A DNA stretch of 64,000 bases from Macrothele yani (lineage: Eukaryota > Arthropoda > Arachnida > Araneae > Macrothelidae), in the NCBI GenBank assembly GCA_039090855.1, contig CM077011.1, positions 15,749,001-15,813,000 on the forward strand, in the 5' to 3' direction. Shown here one piece after another: positions 1-11,156 of this stretch. Below the pieces are notes generated by a model. The model was not told the origin of the DNA. It worked only from the letters and a program-made list of their open reading frames with translations, and searched no databases. Position 1 is the first letter of the stretch, and the number at the start of each line of letters is the position of its first letter. Both the position numbers and the translations under genes were made by a program.

Positions 1-291
1 CCATTGCCCTTATGCGTCATAATTTGCGTAAATATCGTTCGATGTCGATGAAATTTTAGTATATTGTAGGGGACCACCTGGGAATGAATGGGTGAAGTGG
101 GGTCAAGGGTCAGGACATGGGAGCGGGATGCATTCCATTGCCCTTATGCGTCATAACGTATGTAAAAATGGTTCGATTTCGATGAAATTTTAGTATGTGG
201 CAGGGGACCACTAAGGACGAACCCTATTGAAAATCGACGAAATGTGGTCAAAGGTCAGGACATAGGATCGGGATCCATTCCATCGCCCTTA
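1..291 (+). mobile_element. HINE-A copy 1, truncated by the window edge
   Basis: Two diverged monomers of a roughly 140-bp repeat whose marks are GGGGACCACCTGG, GGTCAGGACATAGGA, GATCCATTCCA and CATAACTTGCGTAAAAAT. The same monomers recur in five other places in this window, where complete ends show a Helentron-associated (DINE-1/HINE-like) element. Nothing here codes for protein. The copy stops at about 291, ten bases before the foldback MITE at 302, so the MITE may have inserted at or near its end. Confidence 0.7.
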
Positions 292-301
292 TCCCATACT
301 A

Positions 302-732
302 TTAAGGTGGACGTCAAGTAATTTTGCTTCCCATACTTCCAATGGAAAAACTTGTACACATTTCCTTCACAATTATTGTGTTCCCAAGGATAAAAATTTT
401 AACATCGATTAAAATAACTTCATATTATAACTTGGAATACTTAATAAACATAACCATAATTACATAAAAATCAATAACTTTTCCTTTGGTGGTGTTGGAA
501 CCAGAAAAAAGATGGCGCGACCTGTACTTTGATGACTTCAGTAGACAAATGTTGGATTTCATAACTATGGTGATGTTTTAGAAAATATTAAGTATTCCAA
601 GTTATAAAATGAAGCTATTTTAATCGATGTTCAAATTTTCATCCTTGTGAACGCATTAATTGTGAAGAAAATGTGTACAGACGTTTTTCCATTGGAAGCA
701 TAGGAAGCAAAATTACTTGACGTCCACCTTAA
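302..732. mobile_element. Foldback MITE with about 140-bp terminal inverted repeats and TTAA flanks
   Basis: The left arm (306 to about 447) starts GGTGGACGTCAAGTAATTTT and the right arm (about 585-728) is its near-identical reverse complement, ending in GACGTCCACC. Both ends are flanked by TTAA (302-305, 729-732), the target of piggyBac-type transposases, although TA duplication with an AAGGTGG end is also possible. The core has no open frame. The arms differ at only a few positions. The superfamily is inferred from the flanks only. Confidence 0.8.
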
Positions 733-1105
733 AGGAGCAATTCTTGTATGTAAATTTTATTTTAAAAACGGCTCAAAGGATTTTGATGAAAGTCGTTAAC
801 CTACCGTTTTCTGGTACTAGAAATCGATTTAGCTTGATTTCGACTTTAGAAAAATTCGTTTAGTGCGTTAAATAACCACCCCGAATTAACACGTTTTTAG
901 TGTCATGGCGTCGTCCCATTGTTGTTATCCATGCTTAAAAATCTTATGACGTCACAATCTCACGATTGATATGCTGACGCGTGGTCACGCCATCTGTCTC
1001 ATTACGTCACGCGTTGTGTGTGGATCCTATCAAAGTTTAATGACTTCACACTCTTGCGAGCAGATGGGCGCAATTCCCATCTGCCTCATTACGTCACGCG
1101 TTGTG
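733..1105. other. Non-coding stretch with a 30-bp direct duplication
   Basis: No gene is visible. A segment beginning CATCTGTCTCATTACGTCAC at 991-1020 recurs at 1078-1107 with one or two changes, an 87-bp period. The second copy runs directly into HINE-A copy 2. TGACGTCA-like and TTACGTCA words are frequent, but without a gene nearby I do not call them regulatory. Confidence 0.5.
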
Positions 1106-1798
1106 TGCGTATGTCCGTCCGCACGATAACTCGCGTAAAAATCGTTCGATTTTGATGAAATTTTAGTATGTGGAAGGGGAATACCTGGGAAGGAACCCTA
1201 TGGAAAGTGAACGAAATGGGATCAAAGGTCAGGACATAGGAGCGGGATCCATTCCACTGCTCTTATGTGTCATAACTAACGTGAAAAAGGTTCGATTTTG
1301 ATTAAATTTTAGTATCTGGTAGGGGACCGCCTGGGGACAAACCCTATTGAAAATCTGCGAAATGGGGTCAAAGGTCAGGACATAGCGGAATCACTTCCAT
1401 CGCCATTATGCGTCATAACTTACGTAAAAATTCTTCGATTTGGATGAAATATTAGTATGTTGTAGGGGTCTGCCTGGGGACGAATCCTATTGAAAATGGG
1501 TGAGATGGGGTGAAAGGTTAGGACACAGGAGCGGGATCTATTCCATAGCTTTTATGCATCATAACTTACATAAAAATGCTTCGATTGCGACAAAACTGTA
1601 TCATGTTATTTTGGAGGTATACTGAACCGGTTCTGTTGAATATCATCGAAATGGGGTCATAGTTCAGGGCACAGGATCGAGATTTATTCCACAGCCATTA
1701 TCCTCTTAACTTGAGTGATAACTTGAGGACTGGTATGATAAGTGGTATGTTGGAAAGCGTATTATAATCAATGCATTGCATGATTTTACTAACTTGTT
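1106..1798 (+). mobile_element. HINE-A copy 2
   Basis: Begins with the GTCCGTCCGCACG tract; the 5' hairpin seen in copies 5 and 6 is missing. About four monomers follow at 140-150 bp spacing. The distal end holds GTTGGAAAGCGTA (1749-1761), the exact complement of the 5' TACGCTTTCCAAC of complete copies, then the imperfect hairpin ATCAATGCATTGCATGAT and the terminus ACTAACTTGTT. Non-autonomous; mobilisation by a Helentron is inferred from architecture. Confidence 0.78.
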
Positions 1799-2345
1799 AT
1801 CTATATTCAAAGTTTAGAGATGAAATTCAAAAGTAAATTGCAAAAGCATATTTTAAAATGTCAAGCTCGCGAAGTTGTTAACATTGTATTTGATATATGG
1901 CGAAAGAACAAAACTTGTAACAATGGACAAAAAAACCCACTTCCCACCATGAAAGCTTGAATCGCCCACTAGTAGGCGGTAGGGATCAGGTTGACGACCA
2001 CTGGCATAGGGCCTTTTAATTAATATTTAGTGCCTAGTAAAAGCGCAGCGTATTGACTTATGTAAATTTCATGAATAACAAATCGGTGGAATAAAAACTA
2101 CACGTGGCACGAGCACGGTGAGGGGGCAGAAATAAAATTGTAATATAAAGAGTCGACAGTAATGTATAGAGGCGACTAGAAGTTGACAAGTTAATATAAA
2201 AAGTGCGATTTTTGTGCGACCCACTAACAGTTTTGTGGTCACTCTTCATTAAAGGTGACACGAAAGGAAAAAATTGCAATGTTTATACGGTTCCTTAAAC
2301 TTTTGTGTCCAGTTGTCCGGTATCTAGCTGTCCTGTGAGCACTTG
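1799..2345. other. No gene seen
   Basis: AT-rich unique sequence. Near 2300-2350 the words GTCCAGT, GTCCGGT and GTCCTGT recur as a short degenerate repeat just before a SINE. Frames here are short and show no family resemblance. Confidence 0.5.
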
Positions 2346-2509
2346 TCCGGTGGTGAGGTGCTTTAAGCGCTGGCTTATGGCTATTCGGCCGAGAAGGCTC
2401 CGGGTCCGAATCTGGTGAGGCATAGATTTTGTGTTTGTCTTACGACACTGGCTCTCTCCTTTCCCCGAAACCGATGGTCGTTAAACTTTCAATCAAAAAA
2501 AAAAAAAAA
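2346..2509 (+). mobile_element. SINE-A copy, internally deleted
   Basis: tRNA-headed SINE with a damaged A-box region, a B-box-like GGGTCCGAATC, the family body (GTGTTTGTCTTACG, CACTGGCTCTCTCC), the tail GGTCGTTAAAC and a terminal A-run. About 60 bp of the body (the block CCCTAAATTAGGGACGGGCG) is missing compared with the copy at 3225. Confidence 0.75.
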
Positions 2510-3217
2510 GAAAGGAAGGTTGTCCTTCCTGTCTTTCAGCCAGGAAATCATATATTTTAATTTCTTAATAAAAATAAGGTATGAATGGAGAGGGGGAGGG
2601 GATTTGTACGCAATTATTGAAGTAGGCTGAAACATAGGAACACTATAATTTTTGTGCACAGCAATTTTATTGCTGTAAAACTGAATGTGGCCAATTGTCC
2701 TAAACTCTGTTGCGTCTTAGGCTTAGTGTGTCATGAAAACAAACACGAGACGGTTCCCGAGCTTGCACCGGAAATTACGTCATTGTTTTCCCACATTCCA
2801 CCAGTTATATCGCAGCTGTGTCCTAACTGCCGTCTACGATTACTAGTGGACCCGATGTTAAACTAACCAATGTTGGCTTTCGTACAAATCATATTCGGCA
2901 TATTTAAAAAAATTATATGAATAATGAAAAAAAGCCGTGTGAAATGTTATTTCTGCTATCGGACATGTTTAATTTAAGTAGCGAAAGGAAGTAAAATGCC
3001 AAAATGGATGCACTAGGTTATATAAATAGAATTCGTAAAAGCAGGTGCTTCCTTTAAAAGTATTATCGTTCAATACAGTATGGCTAAGGTTTAAACAACA
3101 AGGGAAGCTAATAATGTTGCACTTTTACTCGGGCACAAAGATATATTTTAAGGCTTTCTGCCCAGGTCCTTATTATGAATGTTTTGGGGACTGAATAAAA
3201 AGGAAGCATTATTAAAT
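2510..3217. other. No gene seen
   Basis: Unique AT-rich sequence. The frame at 2654-2866 has an ordinary amino-acid mix with several cysteines, but no recognisable domain, splice sites or polyA context, so I do not annotate it as a gene. Confidence 0.4.
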
Positions 3218-3224
3218 TGACTTA

Positions 3225-3442
3225 GCCTCCCCGGTGGCGCAGTGGTCTAAGCGATGGCCTCTGATCATTCGTCCGAAAGGGGTCCGGGTTCGAATCCCGG
3301 TGAGGCATGGATGTTGTGTTTGTCTTACGGCACTGGCTCTCTCCCTTCCCTGGAACCAATGACCCTAAATTAGGGACGGGCGACTGCTTATAGCCCATTG
3401 AGTTGCTCACGGTGGTCGTCAAACCTCCAATCAAAAAAAAAA
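3225..3442 (+). mobile_element. SINE-A, full length with target duplication
   Basis: Reference copy of the main SINE. It has a tRNA-like head with A-box TGGCGCAGTGG and B-box GGTTCGAATCC, promoter parts for RNA polymerase III, about 130 bp of unrelated body, the tail GGTCGTCAAACCTCC and an A-run. It is flanked by TGACTTA at 3218-3224 and 3443-3449, the target duplication expected of LINE-driven retroposition. The head most resembles a Leu/Ser-type tRNA with a long variable arm; that parentage is an inference. Confidence 0.92.
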
Positions 3443-4999
3443 TGACTTATTACGTTAACTTTATGAATATGAGCACGGAGAATTAAAATTTGATAAAAAA
3501 AAACGCCCAGTGTAGGTCCTCAAAAAATGAGTACCTTGTGGTTGAATAGTAAGAAGAGCAACATTATTTATTAATTGTTACGCAAACATTATGAGTATGA
3601 GCACTGAGGATTATAAATTGCCAGAAAATCGTAGGGCTTCATAACTAATGTAAGAGATCAAAATACCAGCCTAAAAGTGGAAGTCAAAAGTTCAATTTTC
3701 ATGTTATCCTCTAACATTCTGGTGGTCACGTTTTCCAATCCCGAACTACGCCACAACAGATCTTATAATGAAACTCAAATCTTTCAATGAACTTACCTTT
3801 TAGTGAAACGATCTTTCGATGAAATAAACAAAAAAACTTTTCGGTGAATTGTAACTTACGAGCAATGTCCCTTTGGTGAAATATAACTTTCCGGGTCTAG
3901 TGATTTTCGGCGAAGTGATTTTTCGGTCAAGCAAACAATACCCAAAGTAAGCAAGGCCTTTGCTAAATTACTGTTAGTTGAAGATGCTGAAATTCGTAAA
4001 GCTTAATTTTATGCACACTCAATTGTGAGACTTCTATAGTGCGGAGTTAAAAATTCTTTGCCGTAGGGATTTCATGTATTGTGAGAGTTCAGATTCTCGG
4101 GACAAAAGTTCTGAATATTATGAGGCTATATAAGATCGTACATACATCATGACCGCATTAGTCGAGGATGACACTAAGCACATGCAGTTCCGATGGCCGA
4201 GTAATCTGAGGCTCTGGCTTCTGGCTAATTCCATTGAGCTGGTCCCGTGCAGCGGCGTGCCGTGAACGTTATGTGTAGTCATGCAAAATAAAGAAAAAAT
4301 CGTACGTCATTTATAGCGTAACCTGCGACTTTTTTCATTCTTCCGTTACTTTGGTTTCATATCAAAATCTTCAGTAGAACTTTTTCAATTGTTATTAAAA
4401 ATTTTTTTAGAAAATATATCTTGCCTTTGCGTATACTGCGTGAAATGTAGGTTTTATTCGCACAATTTAATGCCACAAGGTACTATTATTTCCCTCATGT
4501 GACAAGACTGGTCCAAACTAAGTTCATGCGAAGCTTTAAACAATTTGTAGATTGTTTTAGTGCTTAATCCAGGGGAAAGAGTAAAACATACTTCACTTTT
4601 GAACTTAACGAAATCAAAACGAGTATATAATAAACATTTAATTGTGAGAAACGTTGCTGTTTTTATTTTATCTCAAAATCACAAGCTTTGTAATCATAAT
4701 TTATATACGAATTTTCCATTGATTGATGCAACTCTCTGTTTCGCATTTTGACCAGGCAAATAACGAAGACCCCAACCTAAGTGGAAAAAAACGTTGGGAC
4801 AGAGCGAACGGACCCCGGTTCTCTGATTGGTTGACTGCCCAAATCCTGAATGCGTACCTGGCAGGGATACGCTCGGCACAATCTCACATGAGTATGGACA
4901 TACGAAGTTAGGTTCGCTTTCAATTCCGGCTAAAATGCACACAAATACGTGAATTTGATTTTAAATAAAACTTTTTCTAAAACAGACAGTCTAATCATG
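3443..4999. other. Mostly unassigned sequence with possible SINE debris
   Basis: No gene recognised. At 3770-3940 phrases such as TTTCGGTGAA and CTTTCGATGAAAT recur as a degenerate repeat. At 4186-4250 TTCCGATGGCCGAGTAATCTG resembles a decayed SINE head. A GC-richer block at 4723-4911 contains overlapping frames on both strands but no domain. Confidence 0.4.
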
Positions 5000-5002
5000 A
5001 AA

Positions 5003-5280
5003 CAATCCTGTGATTGTTATATTCAAATTAATTGAAAACTTGAGACTCGGTCGTTCTGTGTGGTGTAGTGGTTAGCATACCGGGGCGCTCGCTATCTGGG
5101 CGACGCGGTTTCGAGTCTCGCTCCAGGACGGTGAAAATTTCAAGTTTTCGGATATTATCTGACTTAATATCTTTGTCCATTTACACCGAAAATCGGATTG
5201 CCATCTTCGAAATTTGCATCCTTGTCACATTTACACCGAAAATCGGATTGCCATCTTCGAAATTTGCACTTAGTTTAAAT
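5003..5280 (+). mobile_element. SINE-E copy 1 with a duplicated tail segment
   Basis: Starts CAATCCTGTGATTG. The tRNA-like head at 5055-5131 has A-box TGGTGTAGTGG and a B-box-like GGTTTCGAGTC. In the tail, the block CATTTACACCGAAAATCGG with its continuation is present twice in tandem (about 5177-5223 and 5227-5268). The head follows tRNA geometry, but the anticodon loop of copy 2 lacks T33, so this is not a working tRNA gene. Confidence 0.75.
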
Positions 5281-5374
5281 TTTCCCGTAAAAAACTGCAG
5301 TACACAGCTTTTCGTCGTACAGTTCTTTTTCTCTTCTCAGAGCGTAAATTTTTGTACGCAATTAGGGTATGCGT

Positions 5375-5500
5375 TGCATACAGTGACCGCCCGGGTTCAA
5401 ATCCCGGATTAGAAATGGATCATGTGATTGTCCTACGGTGTCTTGACTCTGTCCCTTTCCTTGAAACTGCCGCCCTAAAACAGGGACGGGCGTGTTTCCC
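5375..5500 (+). mobile_element. SINE-A-related fragment
   Basis: Contains a B-box-like GGGTTCAAATCC and the SINE-A body order: TTGTCCTACGG, CTTGACTCTGTCCC, GAAACTGCCGCCC, AACAGGGACGGGCG. The head upstream of the B-box is lost. Sequence divergence suggests an old copy. Confidence 0.55.
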
Positions 5501-5756
5501 ATATAGCCTTACATGTTCATGGGAATCGTTCATTTACCTCCCCTCTCTCCATTTGTGCCGAATAGTTTTTAAACCAACATTCCCCCGTCTCTTTTTATGA
5601 AAACATGTACTAAACTTCATTCAAAATATGCAAAAGTCTGAGGTTTTACATAGGCTTCAAGAAATGTTCTGTATAGGACGTCGAGGCTAGATGAAGTGTT
5701 CTCTACCCCCGTTTTCATAAATAATGTGATTTTTCGAAAAATGTTAATTTATCATT

Positions 5757-5923
5757 AAAGAAATACGGGATTACACCATATAATACAAATTTTGAATATG
5801 ACAATACGATTTTTGGTGTAATGTAACAAGACTGGTAAGTCAGATAAATAGCATTTACACCAAAGATCGGATTGTCATCTTCAAAATTTGTATTATATGG
5901 TGTAATCCCGTATTTCCTTCATG
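5757..5923. repeat. Foldback of the SINE-E 3' tail
   Basis: The two arms (about 5757-5826 and 5853-5921) are inverted copies ending GAAATACGGGATTACACC and its complement. The left arm continues into ACAAGACTGGTAAGTCAGAT, which is the reverse complement of the SINE-E tail. The structure therefore joins two SINE-E 3' ends tail to tail. Confidence 0.65.
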
Positions 5924-6012
5924 ATTTATCTGCTCCTCCGGGCGCAATCACGGGATAGGATTCTTAACCTCCAGATTCGCTAAACATGAATGCCGGCAGC
6001 TTCGACTAGCCA

Positions 6013-6215
6013 ATCCTGTGATGGTTATATGAAAATTAATCGGAAACTTGAGACTCGGTCGTTCTGGGTGGTGTAGTGGTTAGCATACCCGGGCGCTATC
6101 TGGGAGACGCGGGTTCGAGTCCCGCTCCAGGACGATGAAAATTTTCAAGTTTTCGAATATTATCTGACTTACCAATCTTGTCACATTTACACCAAAAATC
6201 GGATTGTCATCTTCA
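6013..6215 (+). mobile_element. SINE-E copy 2
   Basis: Head at 6061-6133 folds as a tRNA: acceptor GTTCTGG with CCAGGAC, anticodon stem CCCGG with CTGGG, T-arm GCGGG with CCCGC around TTCGA. The anticodon loop is GCGCTAT, with C where tRNAs require T33. It is followed by GATGAAAATTTTCAAG and the same tail as copy 1, so it is a SINE promoter and not a tRNA gene. Confidence 0.8.
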
Positions 6216-6586
6216 AAATATGTTAATTTATATTATCTTTTCTTACTTTGGCGGATGTGGTTGGCTTCTGGAAAGCCGCTAGTATTGCGAAATTGGCATT
6301 CGTTATTACCTGGACAAGTGCTCCGCAGCCTTTTTCTACTCGCGGCACACCATAAATTATCCAGGACTCAACACGACACACCAAAATGTTAACCCCCTCA
6401 AAAACGTATGATATGACACTATTAATATAAATACGGAATGTAATCAACCTATTATTATTTATTATATTATTATTCTATTATTAAACTGATATTGACTCGT
6501 GCATTTATTAACAATTTATGAACTTTAATTCACTGTAGAAAATACAAGAAAATAAACTTTTTTATTACTATTAAAGTAAATATTTC
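6216..6586. other. No gene seen
   Basis: AT-rich sequence with a block of ATT repeats near 6450-6480. Nothing in it can be assigned to a gene. Confidence 0.4.
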
Positions 6587-6589
6587 TCA

Positions 6590-6835
6590 AACAGAAGCCA
6601 TCGCTCTTTCCACGTTTATAAGTGAGTCACGGAAAAATTCTCATCGGCCGCCACCGGGAATCGAACCTAGGGTCTTCCAGTTACGCGCTGGACATGCTAC
6701 CACTGCACCACAGCGGCCTCTAATTCCTCCAGACTTACATACGACTAACTGCCAAGCTACTTGGCAGGTTTCTTCTTTCACCCCGCAAAATGCTGGCGAT
6801 TCACCAAAGATTGTAAGCAGCAACTGAACAAATAA
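6590..6835 (-). mobile_element. SINE-B copy 1
   Basis: On the minus strand: a 5' leader (CAGTTGCTGCTTACAATC), then GGCCGCTGTGGTGCAGTGG with a good A-box, B-box GGTTCGATTCC, and the tail GAATTTTTCCGTGACTCAC leading to CGTGGAAAGAGCGATGGC. The same leader, head and tail occur at 42103-42345. Confidence 0.85.
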
Positions 6836-6839
6836 CTAG

Positions 6840-6924
6840 GAGGCGAATGAATAATTAATACACACAATTGACGTGGATTAGGAACAACAAACAGAAGTCA
6901 TCGCTCTTTCCACGTTTATAAGTT
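6840..6924 (-). mobile_element. SINE-B tail fragment
   Basis: Only the 3' part of SINE-B on the minus strand (ACGTGGAAAGAGCGATGAC, then GTTCCTAATCCACGTCAA). Such short 5'-truncated copies are typical of LINE-type retroposition. It lies between SINE-B copy 1 and the broken edge of a Tc1-like element. Confidence 0.7.
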
Positions 6925-7375
6925 CAGTTGCTTTTGTTCAGTTTCCATCATTTTTACTTACCTGTACCCTGATATCTTGTGCAGTACTCCGTCGATTAGC
7001 TGTAACGACTCTTCTGAGGCTTTGACGTCCTCTATCACTGATTTTCTTTGGTCCGCCGGTACGTTTTGCTGCTTCAGGTACGTCATGTGTCTTCCACTTA
7101 TTCAGTACATCCGAAACAGTTGACTTGGGTATGTTTAAACGCCTCTCGGTTTCTCTTATGGACAACCCACTAATATAACACCCAACAATCTTTCCTTTCT
7201 CAAAGTCTTCTCTCCCGCCGCGACATTTCCCCTCAATTTCACAGTGCGATATGATCGCGGTCAGCAGCAGGCTTGTTTTTTATACCGTTTGCAGCTGTAC
7301 AGCTCAACTTAACAACGCAACGAATCCGTTCATTTGCTTTTGAAGGGGTGTCCAGCGACTTTTGTCAATATAGTG
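6925..7375 (-). mobile_element. Tc1-like element T1, 5' portion only
   Basis: The end at 7375 is the terminal repeat CACTATATTGACAAAAGTCG (minus strand) next to TA at 7376-7377. It is followed by a leader and the N-terminal part of a transposase. The other end is missing: the sequence breaks at the SINE-B tail near 6925. The end sequence is the same family as element T2 at 8119. Confidence 0.8.
6938..7226 (-). pseudogene. Tc1-like transposase, N-terminal fragment
   Basis: Start ATG at 7226 gives MSRRER, then a one-base shift relative to copy T2 leads to a stop. The next frame (7165-6938) reads IRETERRLNIPKSTVSDVLNK and VVTANRRSTAQDIRVQVS, the paired helix-turn-helix region that binds the terminal repeats in this family. 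The catalytic DDE part is absent, so no active enzyme can be made. Confidence 0.8.
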
Positions 7376-8116
7376 TATACCGACTTATTTTAAGTAAAGT
7401 CTAACAATGGGTGGGTGCATCGGTACAGGAAAAAAGTAATAAAGTTGAAGAAGTACAAACAAACAGGAACAAATACCAAAACAACGTAATAAAATAATAA
7501 GACAGGGCAAGTTTTGCTAATCCCCGCACTTTTAGGGAAAAGCGTGCACAGAACATGTGGCAAGTGTAACAAAGAAGCCGAATAGCGCAGCGGTAGAGAC
7601 GAGAAATGCAAATATATCAATAAGCAAAAGTACGATATAACAACTGTGAGTAAATAATTTACATTTAATTTCTTAGAATACATAACATTTTGGCGGCATG
7701 TAACAAAGAATAAGCAAGCATCATCTTATTGAATCAGCGCAACAGCAGAGAATGAAATACCAGCATATGAAACACAGTATATGGCATAAAATTAAAATAT
7801 AAAACTCGACAATTTCTTACAATAGGACAATAAGTAAAAGTTCGCGTCACACATTTCACCTTGTGGGGGCACACCGGTTTCGGAACACTGCCCTAGACTA
7901 ACCATAGTAGAAAGGGCCGTGAAGAAGCGAAAAACAACGCTCTGCAGATTTAACGGAATTAAGGAATTTTTTTATCATGGAGTGGAATAAACTTAATACG
8001 CATGTGGTACTGATAGCATACCAACCAAAATTAAAGCTGTAATTAAAGCAGGCGGTAATATAGCTCCATATCAAGGAATAAAGTTTGCATTCCGTAATTC
8101 GTGTCCGGTGTGTTTG
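7376..8116. other. No gene seen
   Basis: Sequence between the divergently oriented T1 and T2 elements. It is AT-rich, without recognisable coding or repeat structure. Confidence 0.4.
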
Positions 8117-8118
8117 TA

Positions 8119-9335
8119 CACTATATTGACAAAAGTCACCGGACACCCCTTCAAAAGCAAATGAACGGACCCGCTGAGTTGTTGAGATGCGCGGTACAGC
8201 TGCAAACAAGCCTGCAGCTGACCGCGATAATATCGTACTGGGAGGTTGAGTGAAAATGTCGCGGCGGGAGAGAACTGACTTTGAGAAAGGAAAGATTGTT
8301 GGGTGTTATATTAGTGGGTTGTTCATAAGAGAAACCGAGAGGCGTTTAAACATATCCAAGTCAACAGTTTTGGATGTACTGAATAAGTGGCAGACACATG
8401 GCGTGCCTGAAGCAGCAAAACGTACCGGCAGACCAAAGAAAACCAATGATTAGAGGACGTCGAAGTATTAGGAGAGTCGTTACAGCTAATCGACGGAGTA
8501 CTGCACAAGACCTCAGTGTACAGGTAGTGCTGGAACCTTGGTATGTACACGTACCATTCGCAGAAAGCTTCATTCCATGGTTTACCGTGGTCGTGCGGCT
8601 GCTCATAAGGCTTTCATCTCCACTTGGAATGCTACTCATCGTTTGGCATGGTGTAAAGAACATTTATCGTGGACCGTAAGTCGTTGAAACAGGTCCTATG
8701 GACTGATGAATTCAGGTACACGATTCATCAATCTGATGGCCTTGTGTGGGTATGGCGGCAGCCTGGGGAACGCTATTTGCCACAATGTACTGTTCCTACG
8801 GTCAAATTTGGACTGGCACTGTACTCGTGTGGGGGTGTTTTTCGTGGTATGGTCCCGGCCCATTATTTATCGTGTACAAACCTGTTAACCAGCACGTCTA
8901 CCGTGATATTCTGGACAATTATGCCCAACCAACTCTGTGGCAATACTATGGAACCGAGCCTTGTTGGTACCAGCAGTATAATGCACCGAGTCAAGGACTG
9001 TAACGGCGTGGTTTGACTATAATTCCGTATCGTGTGTGGACTATCCGGCACAGAACCCTGATCTGAATCCCATAGAGCACTTATGGGATGAATGAGAGCG
9101 GCGCATAAGAATTTTGGAACTAAGGCCTACTGTTAAGCAACAGTAAGCGGCTGCATTATGCACTGAATGAAAGCTCATACCTATCGCTGTGTCCCAAAAC
9201 CTTGTCGAAAGCATGTCTCGAAGGGTCAGTGCATGCATTAAGGCCAAAGGTGGACAAACACCGTACTAATGTATTTCAATGAATGCTATGTTGTGTTTCT
9301 CTTCTACGTGTCCGGTGATTTTTGTCATTATAGTG
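8119..9335 (+). mobile_element. Tc1-like element T2 with both ends
   Basis: 1217 bp bounded by TA at 8117-8118 and 9336-9337. The ends CACTATATTGACAAAAGTCA and TTTTTGTCATTATAGTG are inverted repeats. Length, TA target and the encoded domains match Tc1-like elements. It is closely related to T1, which points the other way 740 bp upstream. Confidence 0.9.
8256..9269 (+). pseudogene. Tc1-like transposase, frameshifted
   Basis: Starts at ATG 8256 (MSRRERTDFEKGKIVG), with N-terminal helix-turn-helix motifs IRETERRLNISKSTV and KRTGRPKK. The frame is broken near 8453. The catalytic region is still legible in pieces: first aspartate in WTDEFRY (about 8701), a degraded second site (QQYNAPS in place of QQDNAPC), third site in PAQNPDLNPIEHLWDE followed by a stop. 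The C-terminus KAKGGQTPY ends at 9269. At least three disabling changes. Confidence 0.88.
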
Positions 9336-9550
9336 TATATCAGCTAACTCCAATGAATTTCCTCTCCGTATGGAACAACATGGAGGATATTGTAGTACTT
9401 CTGAAGAAACGTGATGGAATGAAACATGTGCGATTAACAAAACAACCTTTATAGCTTGAAAAGAAAAATACAAATAACCAGCAAAATAATGCAAACCTTA
9501 AAAAAGTTAAAGCAATAAACCACGTGAGTGGAAAAAACAAAAAACAAACG

Positions 9551-9850
9551 ATTTTTCAAAACGACAACGCCAAACCCCACGCCAGTGCTTCACTTCAGAG
9601 GCCGTACAGAATATCGCTTTTGAATTTTTTTAACATCCGACCTACAGCCTAGATTTGGCACCGTCTGGATTCTGGTTGTTTTGTACTCTGAAGACATATC
9701 TGAAAGGAATTTAGTTCACCTACGTTCAATCCGCTACGAGAATATGATTCCTAGAACAACCTGAAGATTTTTACAGAGACGGATTTTAAAAAACTTGTTT
9801 AAAACCTTGGCGTATATCCAGCGGTTGCTCTGGCTTTTTTAAAGTTTTCG
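9551..9850 (+). pseudogene. mariner transposase, C-terminal relic
   Basis: Broken frames read QNDNAKPHAS (second catalytic aspartate region), then a degraded LAPSG-type third site, and a tail resembling the mariner C-terminus. There are several stops and no recognisable terminal repeats. Old and inactive. Confidence 0.55.
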
Positions 9851-10027
9851 TCAACTTATTCGACAAATTCAATTTTTTCGGCAAATTGTTATAACAGTAG
9901 AAAAAGGTAATCGCCAATATTTTCGCCAAAACTATTTTCCATCACCAAAACTATTTTTTTACGCAAATTGCGAGGAATGCAATCGACAGCACGACAACTG
10001 CGTATCTGTATCGAGCGTGAGGTGGAC

Positions 10028-11156
10028 TATGTAGAAAAACAAAATATGTGAATTATAACGTATAAAATTCCGTTTATTGGCGTAAGTAAACACAAATGCA
10101 ATCTTTCGCTACCAGACGGGCGGTTTCGTCAGGCAGTTGTTCACGATAAACAGAACAGTTTTAAATAATTCAAACTAAACAATATGATAGTTTAGACTCG
10201 CAGATCAAACCACGTGTAGATACGTGTTTGATCTGTGCGTCTAACACATGTTGTTTACGAGGGTCATAAAAAAGTTCTGCACAATCTAAAACGAAAGCGG
10301 ATGATGCAATCGGGAAAATGATTGCGCCATGTCAAGATCAGACTCTCAGCAACGCAGTGGTGTCAGAACGACGAGCTATAAATTGCTGTGTGGACGTGGG
10401 AGGGTTTGGAAATGGAAGCGTGTAGCTCCTCAGGTCGAGTCACTGCGTTAGACCAGCGCTCGTACGTGAAAATAGAAACTCTGTTTGGAAAAACTCCGAC
10501 ACAGATCCACACTGCCTTGCAAGAAGTTTGTAGCGAAGGAACTCTTGATCGAAGCACAATTTATTTCTGAGGGCAAAGTTGAGACCGAAAATTTGTCAAA
10601 ATCGCCCCAACTTGTTGGAAGCGGGAGCGATCTTGCTGCATGACAATGCATCGTGTCATGGTGCAGCGTTGGTACGGGGACTTTTGTCGAAATATGGCTG
10701 GGACGGGGACTTTTGTCGAAATATGGCAGCCCTGATCTCAGTCCACCCGACTTTGATCTTTTCCCAAAGTTAAAAAATTGGCTCCGTGGCATCTGCTAAG
10801 AATCGCTGGACGAACTGTCATTGGACGTGACCCGAGGAAAACGACAGCTGAACAAAGATGGTGTACTATAGGGCATCCAGGACCTACCTCACTGCTGGCA
10901 AGCAGTCATTAGCAGCGGAGGGGAGTACATTGAACGGCAATAAGGTAAGTTTTCTCCGTTACTTCACACTTTTCTCAAAAATGGACAGTATCTAGAACTT
11001 TTGCCATGACCCCCGTAGATTTTGAATTATTTAGAACTGTTCTATTTACTTTATCGTCTGACGAAGCCGCCCGTCTGGTGGCGAAAGATTTGCATTTGCT
11101 ACGCCAATAAACGGAATTTCATACGTTGTAATTATTTTTGGTGTATTCTACCCATA
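10028..11156 (+). mobile_element. mariner-like element T4 with long terminal repeats
   Basis: Inverted ends of roughly 90 bp: the left has AAATTCCGTTTATTGGCGTA (10065-10085 region) and CGCTACCAGACGGGCGGTTT; the right has the complement near 11058-11125. The exact outer limits are uncertain by several bases. It carries an internally deleted mariner transposase. Confidence 0.75.
10412..10943 (+). pseudogene. mariner transposase with a central deletion
   Basis: The N-terminus reads DQRSYVKIETLFGKTPTQIH and the helix-turn-helix up to LDRSTIYF, then a stop. The first catalytic aspartate region is deleted. It resumes with LRPKICQN, LLHDNASCHGAALV (second aspartate) and SPDLSPPDFDLFPKLK (third aspartate, shifted frame), ending near GGEYIERQ. 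A 27-bp segment (GGGACTTTTGTCGAAATATG) is duplicated in tandem at about 10676-10728 within the coding part. Confidence 0.8.

Noticed and set aside
6061..6133. A genuine tRNA gene
   Set aside because: The cloverleaf pairs well, but the anticodon loop has C at the invariant T33 position and the segment is one copy of a repeated SINE head with a constant tail.
10363..10792. Minus-strand frames of 64 and 114 codons
   Set aside because: Antisense of the mariner transposase relic in T4.
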